Source of the DNA: Photobacterium profundum SS9
Lineage (GTDB): Bacteria > Pseudomonadota > Gammaproteobacteria > Enterobacterales > Vibrionaceae
Assembly: GCF_000196255.1 (NCBI RefSeq)
Contig: NC_006370.1
Coordinates: 1,808,887 to 1,872,886, forward strand
Reading direction: 5' to 3'
DNA: 64,000 nt
Part shown: one piece after another, positions 42,830 through 52,196 of the stretch
Layout: each line of letters opens with the position of its first letter
Position numbering within the stretch: the first letter of the stretch is position 1
The notes under the pieces: generated by a model
Database searches by the model: none
Seen by the model: the letters and a program-made list of their open reading frames with translations, nothing else
What the model was told of the DNA's origin: nothing
Made by a program: the position numbers and the translations under genes

Positions 42830-44199
42830 TGAAGTGGAAGGCAAAAGGCTACAAAGGAAAAGGAAAAGGGTCGTACCCTTCAGTGACTACATTCTATGTT
42901 ATCAAAGATAGAATGCTCTTTGATGAAGATATTTTAGAGGGTCAAATTGGTAGGTCAGCAGCGCAAAAAGCGAAGCGGATGGCGCTGAAAAAGTACATCA
43001 CCCATCATATTCTTGAGCGCGTAGAAATTGATTCAATGTATATCTCTGATGGTCTGGTTGATGACGAGTTTCGTTACCTAGGGCCGATGGTGTTGACAGC
43101 TGCGATCGATGTGCATAGTCGAGTTCTTTTGGGGGTCTCATTAGAAGTTGGCCGTAAAGGGGAAAGTACAGAGCACATTGTTGATTGCATTCGCAATGCA
43201 ACACTGCCGAAACAAGGGAATCAATCAATCCCCGAACAATACCGAGATGAGTGGCCTATGTACGGCAAGCCTTCGCAAATTATCGCTGATGCAGGTTCAG
43301 GTTATACATCTGAAAGCTTTACAAGGCTCCTAGCTTTACTTGATATCTCTCGTGATACGACTAAAGTGCGACAACCGTGGAAAAAACCTCATATTGAGCG
43401 TTTTTTTGGCACGATGCGCAAAAGCTTTCTTCAACAGCTGCCAGGTTATATTTCGGCTAGTCGTTATGCGAATGACTTGGAGTCTGATGAAACACTAGAG
43501 AAGAGCGCAACACTGACCGTAAGCCAGTTTAAAGAACTACTGTATCATTACATATTGAAAGACTATCACCACAAACCTCATCGAGGTCTAAATGGTGATA
43601 CACCTTTTGAAGCGTGGCAGAAAGGCGCAGGCTTTTCTGGTATGTCACCACCTGAAAGCGCTCACCTTATTAGGATGACTTACCCGCGTGTTGTGAATGT
43701 TACTTTGGATCCAGTCAAAGGTGTTCAATATCAGTATCTGAAGTATCACAGCGATAAGTTACGACAGTTACACCGCAACATGAAGAAGCCAAGTGATTGT
43801 AAGCACCCGAAGATCGATATTTATATTTCTCATAGCGATATGTCACATGTTGTCGTGAGCGATCCGTTCAACGACGAATTTCTATTAATTCCTTGTACGA
43901 ATGAACTCGTGCTTGAAGGGATGTCACTGGGTGAGACAAAGTACATCAATGGCACTATTCCATCAGAAAAACACCATGAACCAACAAATTATCAAGAGCG
44001 TACGAAGCAGCTTTCGGATGATAAAAAAGCTCGAGATAAGAAGGCGAAAAAAGAGCGGAAAAAACGTCCAGTTAATCCTCCTATTGGAGTTGAAGATACG
44101 CAGGCTGAAATCGACGAATTACTTGATGCGCGCAATATGAATGTCCATCGTGATGCGTTTGAAGATGTTCGAGAAAACAGTTGGGATAATGAGGAATAG
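42829..44199 (+). CDS. tnsB: TnsB-like transposase, DDE catalytic part
   Basis: A product of 456 residues from ATG 42829 (an upstream TTG at 42823 is also possible). It holds the whole retroviral-integrase-type core: TAAIDVHSRVLLG (first Asp), IIADAGSGYTSE (second Asp) and HIERFFGTMRKSF (Glu), then a C-terminal region with a Lys-rich tail (KKAKKERKKRPVNPP) suited to TnsC contact. Together with the N-terminal part this equals a normal ~640-residue TnsB. Either the gene is a frameshifted pseudogene or TnsB works as two chains. Confidence 0.8.
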   Translation: MKWKAKGYKGKGKGSYPSVTTFYVIKDRMLFDEDILEGQIGRSAAQKAKRMALKKYITHHILERVEIDSMYISDGLVDDEFRYLGPMVLTAAIDVHSRVLLGVSLEVGRKGESTEHIVDCIRNATLPKQGNQSIPEQYRDEWPMYGKPSQIIADAGSGYTSESFTRLLALLDISRDTTKVRQPWKKPHIERFFGTMRKSFLQQLPGYISASRYANDLESDETLEKSATLTVSQFKELLYHYILKDYHHKPHRGLNGDTPFEAWQKGAGFSGMSPPESAHLIRMTYPRVVNVTLDPVKGVQYQYLKYHSDKLRQLHRNMKKPSDCKHPKIDIYISHSDMSHVVVSDPFNDEFLLIPCTNELVLEGMSLGETKYINGTIPSEKHHEPTNYQERTKQLSDDKKARDKKAKKERKKRPVNPPIGVEDTQAEIDELLDARNMNVHRDAFEDVRENSWDNEE

Positions 44200-44204
44200 T
44201 GTGT

Positions 44205-45128
44205 ATGAAAAGCAGTGTATTAGCCCAATTTCAAAACCAGTCGCTAATCGAATTTAAATCATCTCAGGTGCATCATCCACATTTTAAAGCTGTCTTTCGG
44301 ATTTTTGAAAAAGCGCTTTGCTTTTCGGGGCTTGATGAATTTGAATCTGTTGCCATTTCCGGAGCGACTGGTGTTGGCAAAAGTACAGTCTGTAGGGCAT
44401 TCAGGGATAAGCTTCAAAAACAAGTGCCAGGAAACTCAGATGAGATGCCGGTGTTGTATTTAACGGCCAAAACCATTACGACAGAAAAGGGTTTTTATAG
44501 CTCTTTGTTATTTGAGCTGGGGGCTGTTTCTCCATCAAAAGGCACTGCGGAGCATATGCGAATTAGGCTCTCTAGGATACTCAGAGAGAGAGGCGTTATT
44601 ATGATTATCCTGGATGAGTTTCAAGACTTGTTTGAATGTAAGACCGGACAAAGCGCCCTCAAAACGGCAACGTTTTACAAAGGTTTTATGAAGGAGATGA
44701 GGATTCCAGTTGTTATTTCTGGAACAGAAGTCGTAGCAGATTTACTCAAGATGGATAGGCAGTTTCAGCGTCTATACAACCTGTGTGAATTACCAATGTT
44801 CAGTATGAAGAACAATAATGCAGTTGATTATTTCAGTAAATTTGTTACTGAGTTGATGAAAAAGTCACCACTGCGTTTAGAGTTTGAATTTAAAACCATT
44901 GAGCTTAGGCGGTTGTTTTTGGCTACAGAGGGGAGTATTGCGATGATCAAAAAATTGACAACAGAAGCTATTTTTGTTGCCCAGAGAGCTGACCAAGACT
45001 CTCTAGATTTATACTCATTTTGTCGTGCTTTTCAATTGTATTTTGTTCAAAGGCACCAAGAGATTGGGTTGAACCCATTTTCAGCTGACGCAGATAAACT
45101 GAACCGCTTGTTTAGGAAGTCAGTGTGA
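44205..45128 (+). CDS. tnsC: TnsC-like AAA+ regulator
   Basis: A 307-residue ATPase with Walker A ISGATGVGKSTVCRAF near residue 50 and Walker B IMIILDEFQDLF near 137. TnsC bridges target-site proteins and the TnsAB transposase. ATG 44205, seven bases after GAGGAAT, is preferred over GTG 44199, which overlaps the tnsB stop. Its length matches compact Tn7-like and TniB-type ATPases. Stop overlaps tniQ (TGATG). Confidence 0.9.
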   Translation: MKSSVLAQFQNQSLIEFKSSQVHHPHFKAVFRIFEKALCFSGLDEFESVAISGATGVGKSTVCRAFRDKLQKQVPGNSDEMPVLYLTAKTITTEKGFYSSLLFELGAVSPSKGTAEHMRIRLSRILRERGVIMIILDEFQDLFECKTGQSALKTATFYKGFMKEMRIPVVISGTEVVADLLKMDRQFQRLYNLCELPMFSMKNNNAVDYFSKFVTELMKKSPLRLEFEFKTIELRRLFLATEGSIAMIKKLTTEAIFVAQRADQDSLDLYSFCRAFQLYFVQRHQEIGLNPFSADADKLNRLFRKSV

Positions 45129-46858
45129 TGGAGTTAGGGTCAAGAGACGAGTATTCGCTTGCAATTCGTTATCAACCGATGGCCGGTGAAAGTGTCAAAA
45201 GCTTCCTGTTACGCCTAGCTAAAGTAAATGCATGTAGCTTTAAAGAACTAGCAACTTTCCTTGGTATAAATGCCAGAGATAAGACTAAATTCACACCCGG
45301 TTCTCCATCGGAGCAACAAGTATACGAGTCATTAGTTAAAGCCCTAAATGTATCTCATAAAGGTCTTCATGAAAGGCTTCGTACACCCGAGATGAAAGAA
45401 CTTTGGGTACCTAATGTAAAAGGTACCAGCGAGATGAAAATTCGTGGAGTTCGATTATGTGTAAGTTGCCTGTCTGAATCACTGTACCACCGTCAAGCAT
45501 GGCAGCATGCGATGTATTGTGTGTGCCCTAAACATAATGAACAGTTGATTGAGGTTTGTCCTAATTGTGACTTGGTATTAGAAATAGAAACATGTATAGG
45601 TGGCCGCTGTTCCCATTGCGCATCGGCAGTTGCTGGGTGGCAGACATGTAGCGTTGATATTCCTACTTGGCAGCAGCAGGTGTTGCAAGGTTCTGAATCC
45701 AGGACATTGCTGGTGGTGTTATTGAAAATGGCGATGATTGCTGTGCGTCCAACAGATTTATTTCCATCTGATATACGTGTCAGTGATATGCGAATCAATG
45801 AACTGAAGACATTAATGGACAAAGCTTGGGTTTTATTGCATAGCGGTAGTGCCCGAACTGCTTTAAAAGAGGCTTTATTATTACGTTGGTCAGGAGTGGC
45901 GGAGGTATTTGGGGATGCATTACCGCTAACTTTGTATCGTGAGTCTCAACAGTTAGCATTAGGGTCGGCGCTGAGTGGAACAATCGAGTTAGTGCCGTCG
46001 GTTTTTGATACTAAAGCTCGAATGCTTGAAATTGTCAAAAGTACAAAGCGCTTTGCTCTAAGGCTTGAAGGCGAAAAGACAAGTGAACTCATTCAGGAAT
46101 CTCAATTACTTTGGCAGTTAGGAGGGGTAAAACCAAGAGCACTGAAACAGTTGAAAGAGGCCGGTATCTTTACACAAGTAAATCCTGATTCTGCTAGAAA
46201 AGATGCTCTTTTTAGACTTGAAGATGTAGCTGCCAAAGTGTCAGAGCTGGAAACATCAGAAAGTGTTATCGATGGGTATGTACCTTATGAAGAGCTGGTG
46301 CCTAGTGCGTGTAAGTTTATTGTGGGGTTGGATGAGGGTAACGTTTTGGTCGATATCTTCAAGCAAGACTTGCCAGCATTTCTGTTGATAACTAAAACGG
46401 GCACCACGATTGACCAGCTTTTTGTCGATCGAGAGGCGTTCTATCGCAAATATCACGAAAGTGAGATGTTCAAACATCAAACTATACCAGTGACGTATCT
46501 TCCTTCATTTTTCGGTACGAAGATGCCTAATGTGGAAGTATTACTAGCAACTAAATTTACGCGAGATATTATAGATTTTAACTCGCTAGAAGATGGATTT
46601 CATATTCCCACTCATTACCTAAAGCAAATTCATGATGATTTTTTGATTTTAAATAAATGGGCTCACACACATAAGAAAAGTAAAACAAAATGCTTATGTG
46701 TTTTGAAGTCTGCAAAGCTTGAGCCTCTAGTCAGAGTTAATGAGAAAAATTGTACTTCATTTGAAATCTATCCTAAGAGTGCGGAACAAATTTTATTTGA
46801 TAGATATGATGAACTAGCACCTAATTATACGGGCAAGAAGAAAAGACGGACAAAATGA
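45128..46858 (+). CDS. tniQ: TniQ/TnsD-like target selector
   Basis: A 576-residue protein. The first ~60 residues match TniQ (YQPMAGESVKSFLLRLAKVN), followed by two zinc-binding clusters: RLCVSCL...HAMYCVCPKH and VCPNCDLVL...GRCSHCAS. The long C-terminal half is typical of TnsD proteins that bind a chromosomal attachment site. It is longer than the short TniQ of CRISPR-associated transposons, and no cas genes follow. Last gene of the four-gene operon, closed by a strong terminator. Confidence 0.9.
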   Translation: MELGSRDEYSLAIRYQPMAGESVKSFLLRLAKVNACSFKELATFLGINARDKTKFTPGSPSEQQVYESLVKALNVSHKGLHERLRTPEMKELWVPNVKGTSEMKIRGVRLCVSCLSESLYHRQAWQHAMYCVCPKHNEQLIEVCPNCDLVLEIETCIGGRCSHCASAVAGWQTCSVDIPTWQQQVLQGSESRTLLVVLLKMAMIAVRPTDLFPSDIRVSDMRINELKTLMDKAWVLLHSGSARTALKEALLLRWSGVAEVFGDALPLTLYRESQQLALGSALSGTIELVPSVFDTKARMLEIVKSTKRFALRLEGEKTSELIQESQLLWQLGGVKPRALKQLKEAGIFTQVNPDSARKDALFRLEDVAAKVSELETSESVIDGYVPYEELVPSACKFIVGLDEGNVLVDIFKQDLPAFLLITKTGTTIDQLFVDREAFYRKYHESEMFKHQTIPVTYLPSFFGTKMPNVEVLLATKFTRDIIDFNSLEDGFHIPTHYLKQIHDDFLILNKWAHTHKKSKTKCLCVLKSAKLEPLVRVNEKNCTSFEIYPKSAEQILFDRYDELAPNYTGKKKRRTK

Positions 46859-46873
46859 TTTTTGATGGCTAAG

Positions 46874-46902
46874 AAGCACTTGAATGTTCAAGTGCTTTTT
46901 TT
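46874..46902 (+). terminator. Terminator of the tns operon
   Basis: Perfect 11-bp stem AAGCACTTGAA / TTCAAGTGCTT with a 2-base TG spacer, followed by TTTTT. Confidence 0.92.
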
Positions 46903-47750
46903 TGTCTTTAATTTATGAATATAGATGGATTAATAGTTAGTTTAAATTGATATTAATATCAGTAAAACGCCTGCTATACTGATAGTTAAGAGCAGCGGTT
47001 GTGAGAAATGTCTGCTTAAATTCCCTTCCTTAAAATAACGTCTAAAGTTTCACTAATTATCGGAATCTCGCGCAAAATCCCGGTGATTATAGGAAAAAGC
47101 AGCTTGTGAAACCGGAAAGCCCGCCCTAAGTTATTGATTTTTAATTGAGCCAGTCCCAGTAGGAACCGGAAACTACATTTTGTCAGTTCCAGTCTCATTT
47201 GGGATTCTGTATAGCAAAATGAGATTATGATTTTCTTATTATCATCCTGTTTTTAATGATTTTATTACGTAGATGTCGTTTTTATTAAAATCAGCTTGTT
47301 CAGTTTAGATAAAGAAAAACCTAGAAAACGAGAGTCTAGAAACTTGAGTTACTTCACGCCTGCTGAGTGGACTGTATAGAGTGAATGATCAGTATTAAGT
47401 GAAGATTTGTCACTGTTAGTGGTCAGAACCTAATCAAATTAGATCCCGCGACGCACATAATGAGTTAAGAGCGTGATTTCCCTTCCTGCTTAGCCTTACA
47501 TAGACCATAGATTTCAATGTGGTGAATATCTGCCATGCCAGATAACGTTCAAAATTTACGCATTTAGTGCTTGTTGACTTATAACTCGGTAGTTAATGCC
47601 TAATTAATTAGACCTTCATCAAGTTACATATCAAATCAGTTGGTATCATACCGCTTACATTTTGTTACTACGCATGCGGGGGCGTATCCGAGGGCGGTAG
47701 CATATTTATAGGCTTCTACATACTGAAGTTAGTTGTGTGTTGGAGAAAAA
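46903..47750. other. Non-coding stretch between the tns operon and the cassette array
   Basis: About 850 bases without a supportable gene. It has a TCTCATTT...AAATGAGA dyad (47196-47228) and CCGGTGATTATAGG / CCGGAAA repeats near 47080-47120. A minus-strand frame at 47016-47198 lacks a ribosome binding site. No attC was recognised; the array's first cassette starts at 47751 with GGAG. Confidence 0.4.
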
Positions 47751-48383
47751 ATGACCTTTACTGATATAGATAAGTATTTTACTAATACTTAAAAACTTAA
47801 TGCTGAATTACTAAAGACAGCTGGTTTAATTATTAGAGCCAATGGTGGAAATATGTTTCATATGGACTTTATGAGTTTATCTGTTATTAACCGCTCTCTA
47901 GAGTTATCTAAGGGTTTTGAATCAATGGTTCGCTCAGATTTATTTTTATGTGCAGCTCCATTATTAAGGCTGCAATTGGATAACTTGTTACGATATTCCG
48001 CGCTATGGATAGTAGAAAAACCTGATGAGGTATGTCAGCAAGCTTTGGCTGGAACACCTATTCGAAAGTTGAAAGATAGGTCAGGAAAAAAGATGACGGA
48101 CGCACATTTAGTTGCTGTGCTGTCAAAGGATATTGAATGGATAAAGCCAGTTTATGAGAAGACTTGTGGGTATGTGCACTTAAGTGAAAGTCATTTCCAC
48201 AAAACGCTATTATCGGCTGAGAATGGTAAGGTTAGTTTTGGTATTGGAGACAAATCTAAACCTGTTCCTCCTGAGTCATACGAAGAAGCTGTTGCCGCAT
48301 ATAATGCTGTTACTACTGAATTACTTACGTATGCCCAAGGGTGGTTAGAAACAAAATCCGGATATGCTTCAAGTAACACATAA
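47751..48383 (+). pseudogene. Hypothetical cassette gene with an early stop
   Basis: GGAGAAAAA precedes ATG 47751 (MTFTDIDKYFTNT), then TAA at codon 14. The same frame continues KLNAELLKTAGLIIRANGGN and on to 48383, giving a 210-residue original. Translation could restart at ATG 47853 for 176 residues. The protein is helical and includes LRLQLDNLLRYSALWIVEK and GYVHLSESHF; the R...H spacing recalls abortive-infection or HEPN-type helical proteins but I cannot assign it. A group IIC intron fragment begins at its stop codon. Confidence 0.6.
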
Positions 48384-49495
48384 TCGGGTAGCCGAGGGTC
48401 TTTAACCCTCAGCCCCCTGCATGCGGATCCGCACAGGGCGTTTCACTTAGAATGGTGAAGCCTAATCCATCCATCACGCAGTTCAACCAATCCCTGAGAT
48501 CTTATAAGCATTGGATAATGCTTGCTGTATTCCCGGTGTCTTTGAACTTCGCCATGGGCCTTTACTGGTAATGCCACACGCAACGGCTGATTGAATACGA
48601 AAGCCTCGATTCAACAGACTTTTTACTTTAGTGCGAGGCTTTCGCCACTATCGCCAATAAGCCATTCGGACTCTGCGCCTGATCCAATGATCGAGTTCGA
48701 CACAGCGTTGATAGCAGTTGGCGATACCAAAATAATTAATCCAACCTCGTAGATATTGGCTGGTTTTGAAGAGTTGATATTTCATCGATACTCCCCAATT
48801 GCGGTTTGTCAGTCGCCTAACTTGCTGCTTAAATTTCAGCAGTGTTTTAGGATGCCATTGAATACGGTTTGCCCGGAATGTGAATCCCAGAAATTTGCTT
48901 TCAGTGGTTCTGACAACGTGACTTTTGGTTGTGTTCACCGTGAGTTTCAGGCGGTTTTGCAAATAGCGACTGATACTTAGGAGCACGCGTTGGCCCGCAC
49001 GCTGACTTTTCACCAGAATGGTGAAGTCATCGGCGTATCTGGCAAATTTATGTCCTCGTTTCTCAAGTTCTTTGTCGAGCAGATCGAGCATGATGTTCGC
49101 CAATAATGGTGACAATGGGCCTCCTTGAGGGACGCCTTCTCGACTCTTCATATAAAGCGGGTTATCGCCTTTTGATTGACAAATGACGCCAGCTCTAAGA
49201 TATCGACTAATTAACTTAAGTAGACGTTTATCTTTCACTTTGTAGCCAAGGTGAGTCATCAATAGGTCGTGGTTGACTCGGTCAAAGAATTTCGACAAAT
49301 CAACATCGACTGCGTAATGACGTCTTTGCTTAATGGTGCTTTGAACCGGCCTGACGGCTTGCTGCCCGTTTCGCCCCGGACGAAATCCGTAACTGTTGTT
49401 CGAGAAATCGGGGTCAAAGATGGGCGTTAGTACCTGAGCGATGGCTTGTTGGATCACCCGGTCAATGACGCAGGGAATCCGCATGAACATCGTTG
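48384..49495 (-). mobile_element. Group IIC intron fragment 1
   Basis: The 3' end of the intron (minus strand) has the domain V-like GGCTGAGGGTTAAAGACCC and ends CTACCCGAT next to TATGTG, at a cassette boundary, as expected for the attC-targeting IIC class. The 5' part, including domain I and the start of the reverse transcriptase, is lost at about 49495 where ISAs1 begins. Confidence 0.75.
48648..49490 (-). pseudogene. Group II intron reverse transcriptase/maturase, broken
   Basis: The visible frame has RT motifs IPCVIDRVIQQA, NNSYGFRPGRN, VDVDLSKFFDRVNHD, EGVPQGGPLSPLLANIM, FARYADDFTILV (catalytic YADD) and WHPKTLLKFK, then a maturase GIIM domain (YLRGWINYFG). The first ~80 residues are missing. 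A CAG became TAG after RVRMAYWR, removing about 40 C-terminal residues kept in the copy at 52.3 kb. Not functional. Confidence 0.88.
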
Positions 49496-49496
49496 A

Positions 49497-50389
49497 TATA
49501 TAAGGGCTAAGCTTTAATTAGCAATAACTAAAGTATAATCTTATTTTTATACTCACTTCACAATATTAGCAATTTAAAAAAGATCAAATTGTAGATCATT
49601 TTCATTGTTTTCTAATGGTTCTGTATTCAAACGGAGCCTAATTATGACGGAATTAATAAACCCATTTATGCACTTTCATGTAATTAAAGATTATCGCCAA
49701 GCTGGCAAAATTAACCACAAATTATCAGATATAATTCTGATGATAATTTGTGGTGTTTTGTCTGGTCATGATACGTGGGAAGGTGTGGTTGATTTTGGTC
49801 GTTTACGACTAGACTTTCTAAAGCAATATGGTGACTTCAAAGAAGGTATTCCTTCTGCAGATACCATTGCTAGAGTCATGGGAATGATGAGTACGACAGC
49901 TCTGCAGAATGCTTTCATTAAATGGATGAGAGATTGCCATACCTTAACGGATGGTGAAGTTGTTGCTATTGATGGCAAAACAGTTCGAGGGTCTTATGAT
50001 AAATCACGAGATCAGCAAGCAATCCATATGGTTAATGCTTTTGCTACAGCAAATGGGATGTGTCTTGGTCAGGCTAAAGTAAATGCTAAGACTAATGAGA
50101 TTACTGAAATCCCTAAGCTATTGGAACTATTAGATATAGCGGGTTGTTTAGTGACTATTGATGCGATGGGGTGCCAGCGAAAAATAGCACAAAAGATAGT
50201 AGATAAAAGTGCTGATTATTTACTTGCCGTTAAAGGAAATCAAGGCAAGTTAGAAGAGGTCTTTTCTGAATATTATCATCCATCGATGCTACAAGAATTC
50301 AGTGGTGATAGTTATGCAAGCCAAGACAAATCCCATGGACGTTTAGAAACAAGATGTGCTTTGGTTAATAAGGATTTATCGGTTTTAGG
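49497..50389 (+). mobile_element. ISAs1-family element, copy C (3' truncated)
   Basis: A different ISAs1 relative, with about 50-60% protein identity to copies A and B. It is cut at 50389 by an IS4 copy. The left end near 49497 (AAGGGCTAAGC) is an estimate. Confidence 0.7.
49644..50389 (+). pseudogene. ISAs1 transposase, truncated by IS4
   Basis: Starts MTELINPFMHFHVIKDYRQA; has [38 protein letters not shown] and YLLAVKGNQG as in ISAs1 transposases. It stops after KDLSVLG at the IS4 terminal repeat. The remaining C-terminus is not found on the other side of the IS4 copy. Confidence 0.88.
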
Positions 50390-51789
50390 CATAGGTATCT
50401 ACACTGATTGAGCAAAAAACGAACTGGCTATTTGCCTCATCGCGTTTATCTCATCCATGGTGTAGGTATCTAGTACTTCACACATTTGTAGGAAAACCCA
50501 TAGTCCCGCAAGCAGTGATGGCTGAGTGACAGGCTTTGTTCGCTTAGTTAAACGACCACTCAGCTTAACCAAAAAACCTTTAAATTCATTAGCTTCATCC
50601 GAGCTGTCCGAATAAAGCTTAAATATCAACGTCGTTGCAACACTGGCTGTGATCAGACGCTTTAATATTGACTCCGCAGTAGTTTGCTGCCATTTTTCTA
50701 ACTGATGACCATCTGACTTCAATAACTTAAACCAAGATTCAATATTCCAGCGATGGCAATACCACGTTGCAATCTCTGTTGCATCAACATCCAACACGTT
50801 AGACAGCAGATACCATCTTGCTAGCTCTTTACCTTCATCATCCGTGACCAGGCTCATAACAAAGCGACAGGTGGGCGCCGCTGACGCTAGCTTTTCTGAT
50901 TTCCGGTGTAACTCAACAGTCGTTTCACCAACAAACAAATAGCCCTCTTTACCTCGAAGAGAAATAACACCTTTCAAGTCTGGGGAGATTGTTCGACTGA
51001 TGATTTCAGCCGTTTTAAACTGACCTTCGTGACGGAACGTTGAGCCTTTTTTAGTTCGAGTTAGCCAGTGAACTGAGCCTAAACGTCTTAAGTCTTTCGC
51101 TGAATCTGCTTCTCTATCAACAACATGCACCAGGGGCTTGTCTAAATGTAATTGTTCTTGCCAATGAATGCTGTCAAAGAGTGAATCTAGGTGACTTTGC
51201 TTGGGTTGTAACTCTTGGCTTCGGCATTGATAAATACCGTTGCTTGTCAGTAAGTTAAGACCTGCTGGAGCAATGGGTGCGCCAGTATTTGCGTCTACCA
51301 ATAAAGACGCTTGCAGTTCGTAGCCAACATCGAGAGCGTGTGACATCTTAGTTTTATCTAACTTACTATGATGTTTAGCGAAATTGATATGGCACCAATC
51401 ATGAGCCATTAATACATATCGACTTTGACTTTCTTTCACACCAGAACGAGCAAGTCCCAGCATCGGGCCACTTAGCATAGGAAAAGTCACATCCTCATTA
51501 TGATAAAAACGCCATGTTGCTTGTGTCGATGCCCATGATTGTGTGTGGTGGCGAAGAGATTTTACACCTGGTGCATTGCTAGAATTAACTGTCATGTGTT
51601 CCATTATAAGGGGCTGATAACGCTTAGATAATCTTGATTCAAGGATACAGGGTAATTGATGTTGTTCAAAAAGAGTCATCGTCAATACTAATGAAATGAA
51701 AGTTAACTCTCTTGATCGTTGATCCTTAGATCAGTTCCCTTCTCTTGGCCGATTGGTTAATTCGTAACCATTTTGTGTAGATACCTATG
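50390..51789 (-). mobile_element. IS4-family (IS50-like) element, copy 1
   Basis: A 1400-bp element with 15-bp terminal repeats CATAGGTATCTACAC. The 9-base flanks differ (GGTTTTAGG, CTTTAGGGT) and the interrupted ISAs1 does not resume, so it marks a rearrangement. Confidence 0.92.
50399..51685 (-). CDS. IS4-family transposase (Tn5-like)
   Basis: A 428-residue transposase with the Tn5/IS50 subgroup hallmarks: LMAHDWCHINF (first Asp), VHVVDREADSAKDL (second Asp) and YCHRWNIESWFKLLK, whose Y-2-R-3-E-6-K spacing is the IS4 YREK signature with catalytic Glu. Intact. The 9-bp target duplication of copy 2 also fits the IS50 group. Confidence 0.95.
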   Translation of the reverse strand: MTMTLFEQHQLPCILESRLSKRYQPLIMEHMTVNSSNAPGVKSLRHHTQSWASTQATWRFYHNEDVTFPMLSGPMLGLARSGVKESQSRYVLMAHDWCHINFAKHHSKLDKTKMSHALDVGYELQASLLVDANTGAPIAPAGLNLLTSNGIYQCRSQELQPKQSHLDSLFDSIHWQEQLHLDKPLVHVVDREADSAKDLRRLGSVHWLTRTKKGSTFRHEGQFKTAEIISRTISPDLKGVISLRGKEGYLFVGETTVELHRKSEKLASAAPTCRFVMSLVTDDEGKELARWYLLSNVLDVDATEIATWYCHRWNIESWFKLLKSDGHQLEKWQQTTAESILKRLITASVATTLIFKLYSDSSDEANEFKGFLVKLSGRLTKRTKPVTQPSLLAGLWVFLQMCEVLDTYTMDEINAMRQIASSFFAQSV

Positions 51790-51890
51790 CTTTAGGGTCT
51801 TTAATATGGTTTTTTGCCGATATCTCGACAACTATACGGTTAATAATTTCTCAGGAAAATGTTATATATCTTAATAAAGGCATATTTTAT

Positions 51891-52178
51891 ATGCTTGGAG
51901 TCAGTATTATATCAAGTGCATTATCATTCGTTCTGATTTACGAGTTTTGGATAGGAGTTGATTTAACAAAAAAACTTAGTATTTATTGTACGAGAATTTG
52001 TGTCATTGGTGTAATTGTTCTTTTTACACTACCACCGGTACTAGATTACTCAATTAGTACATATTTAGAAAATAGGAATCACGTTGTATGTGTGGAAGCT
52101 TCTACGCAGTGGCTACATTCAAAAACTACGGTTTTTGTAAGAGAACCTAATGTCTGCTCATCACAACTAGTAAACTAA
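51891..52178 (+). CDS. Small membrane protein in a cassette (95 aa)
   Basis: A 95-residue protein with two hydrophobic segments (MLGVSIISSALSFVLIYEFW; ICVIGVIVLFTLPPVL) and a polar tail with three Cys (HVVCVEASTQWLHSKTTVFV). The layout recalls DUF1240-type membrane proteins; a tentative match. A weak AAAGGC lies upstream. An intron end follows 18 bases after the stop, where an attC would be expected. Confidence 0.55.
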   Translation: MLGVSIISSALSFVLIYEFWIGVDLTKKLSIYCTRICVIGVIVLFTLPPVLDYSISTYLENRNHVVCVEASTQWLHSKTTVFVREPNVCSSQLVN

Positions 52179-52196
52179 ACGGTGTCGGTAGCCATA

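Noticed and set aside
41655..46858. CRISPR-associated transposon
   Set aside because: No cas6, cas7 or cas8/5 gene follows tniQ, no CRISPR repeat array is visible in the window, and TniQ has TnsD-like length.
47016..47198. 60-codon minus-strand frame
   Set aside because: No ribosome binding site and no protein-like pattern; probably chance.
48756..48980. 74-codon plus-strand frame, also at 52581-52805
   Set aside because: Antisense of the intron reverse transcriptase; conserved only because the introns are copies.
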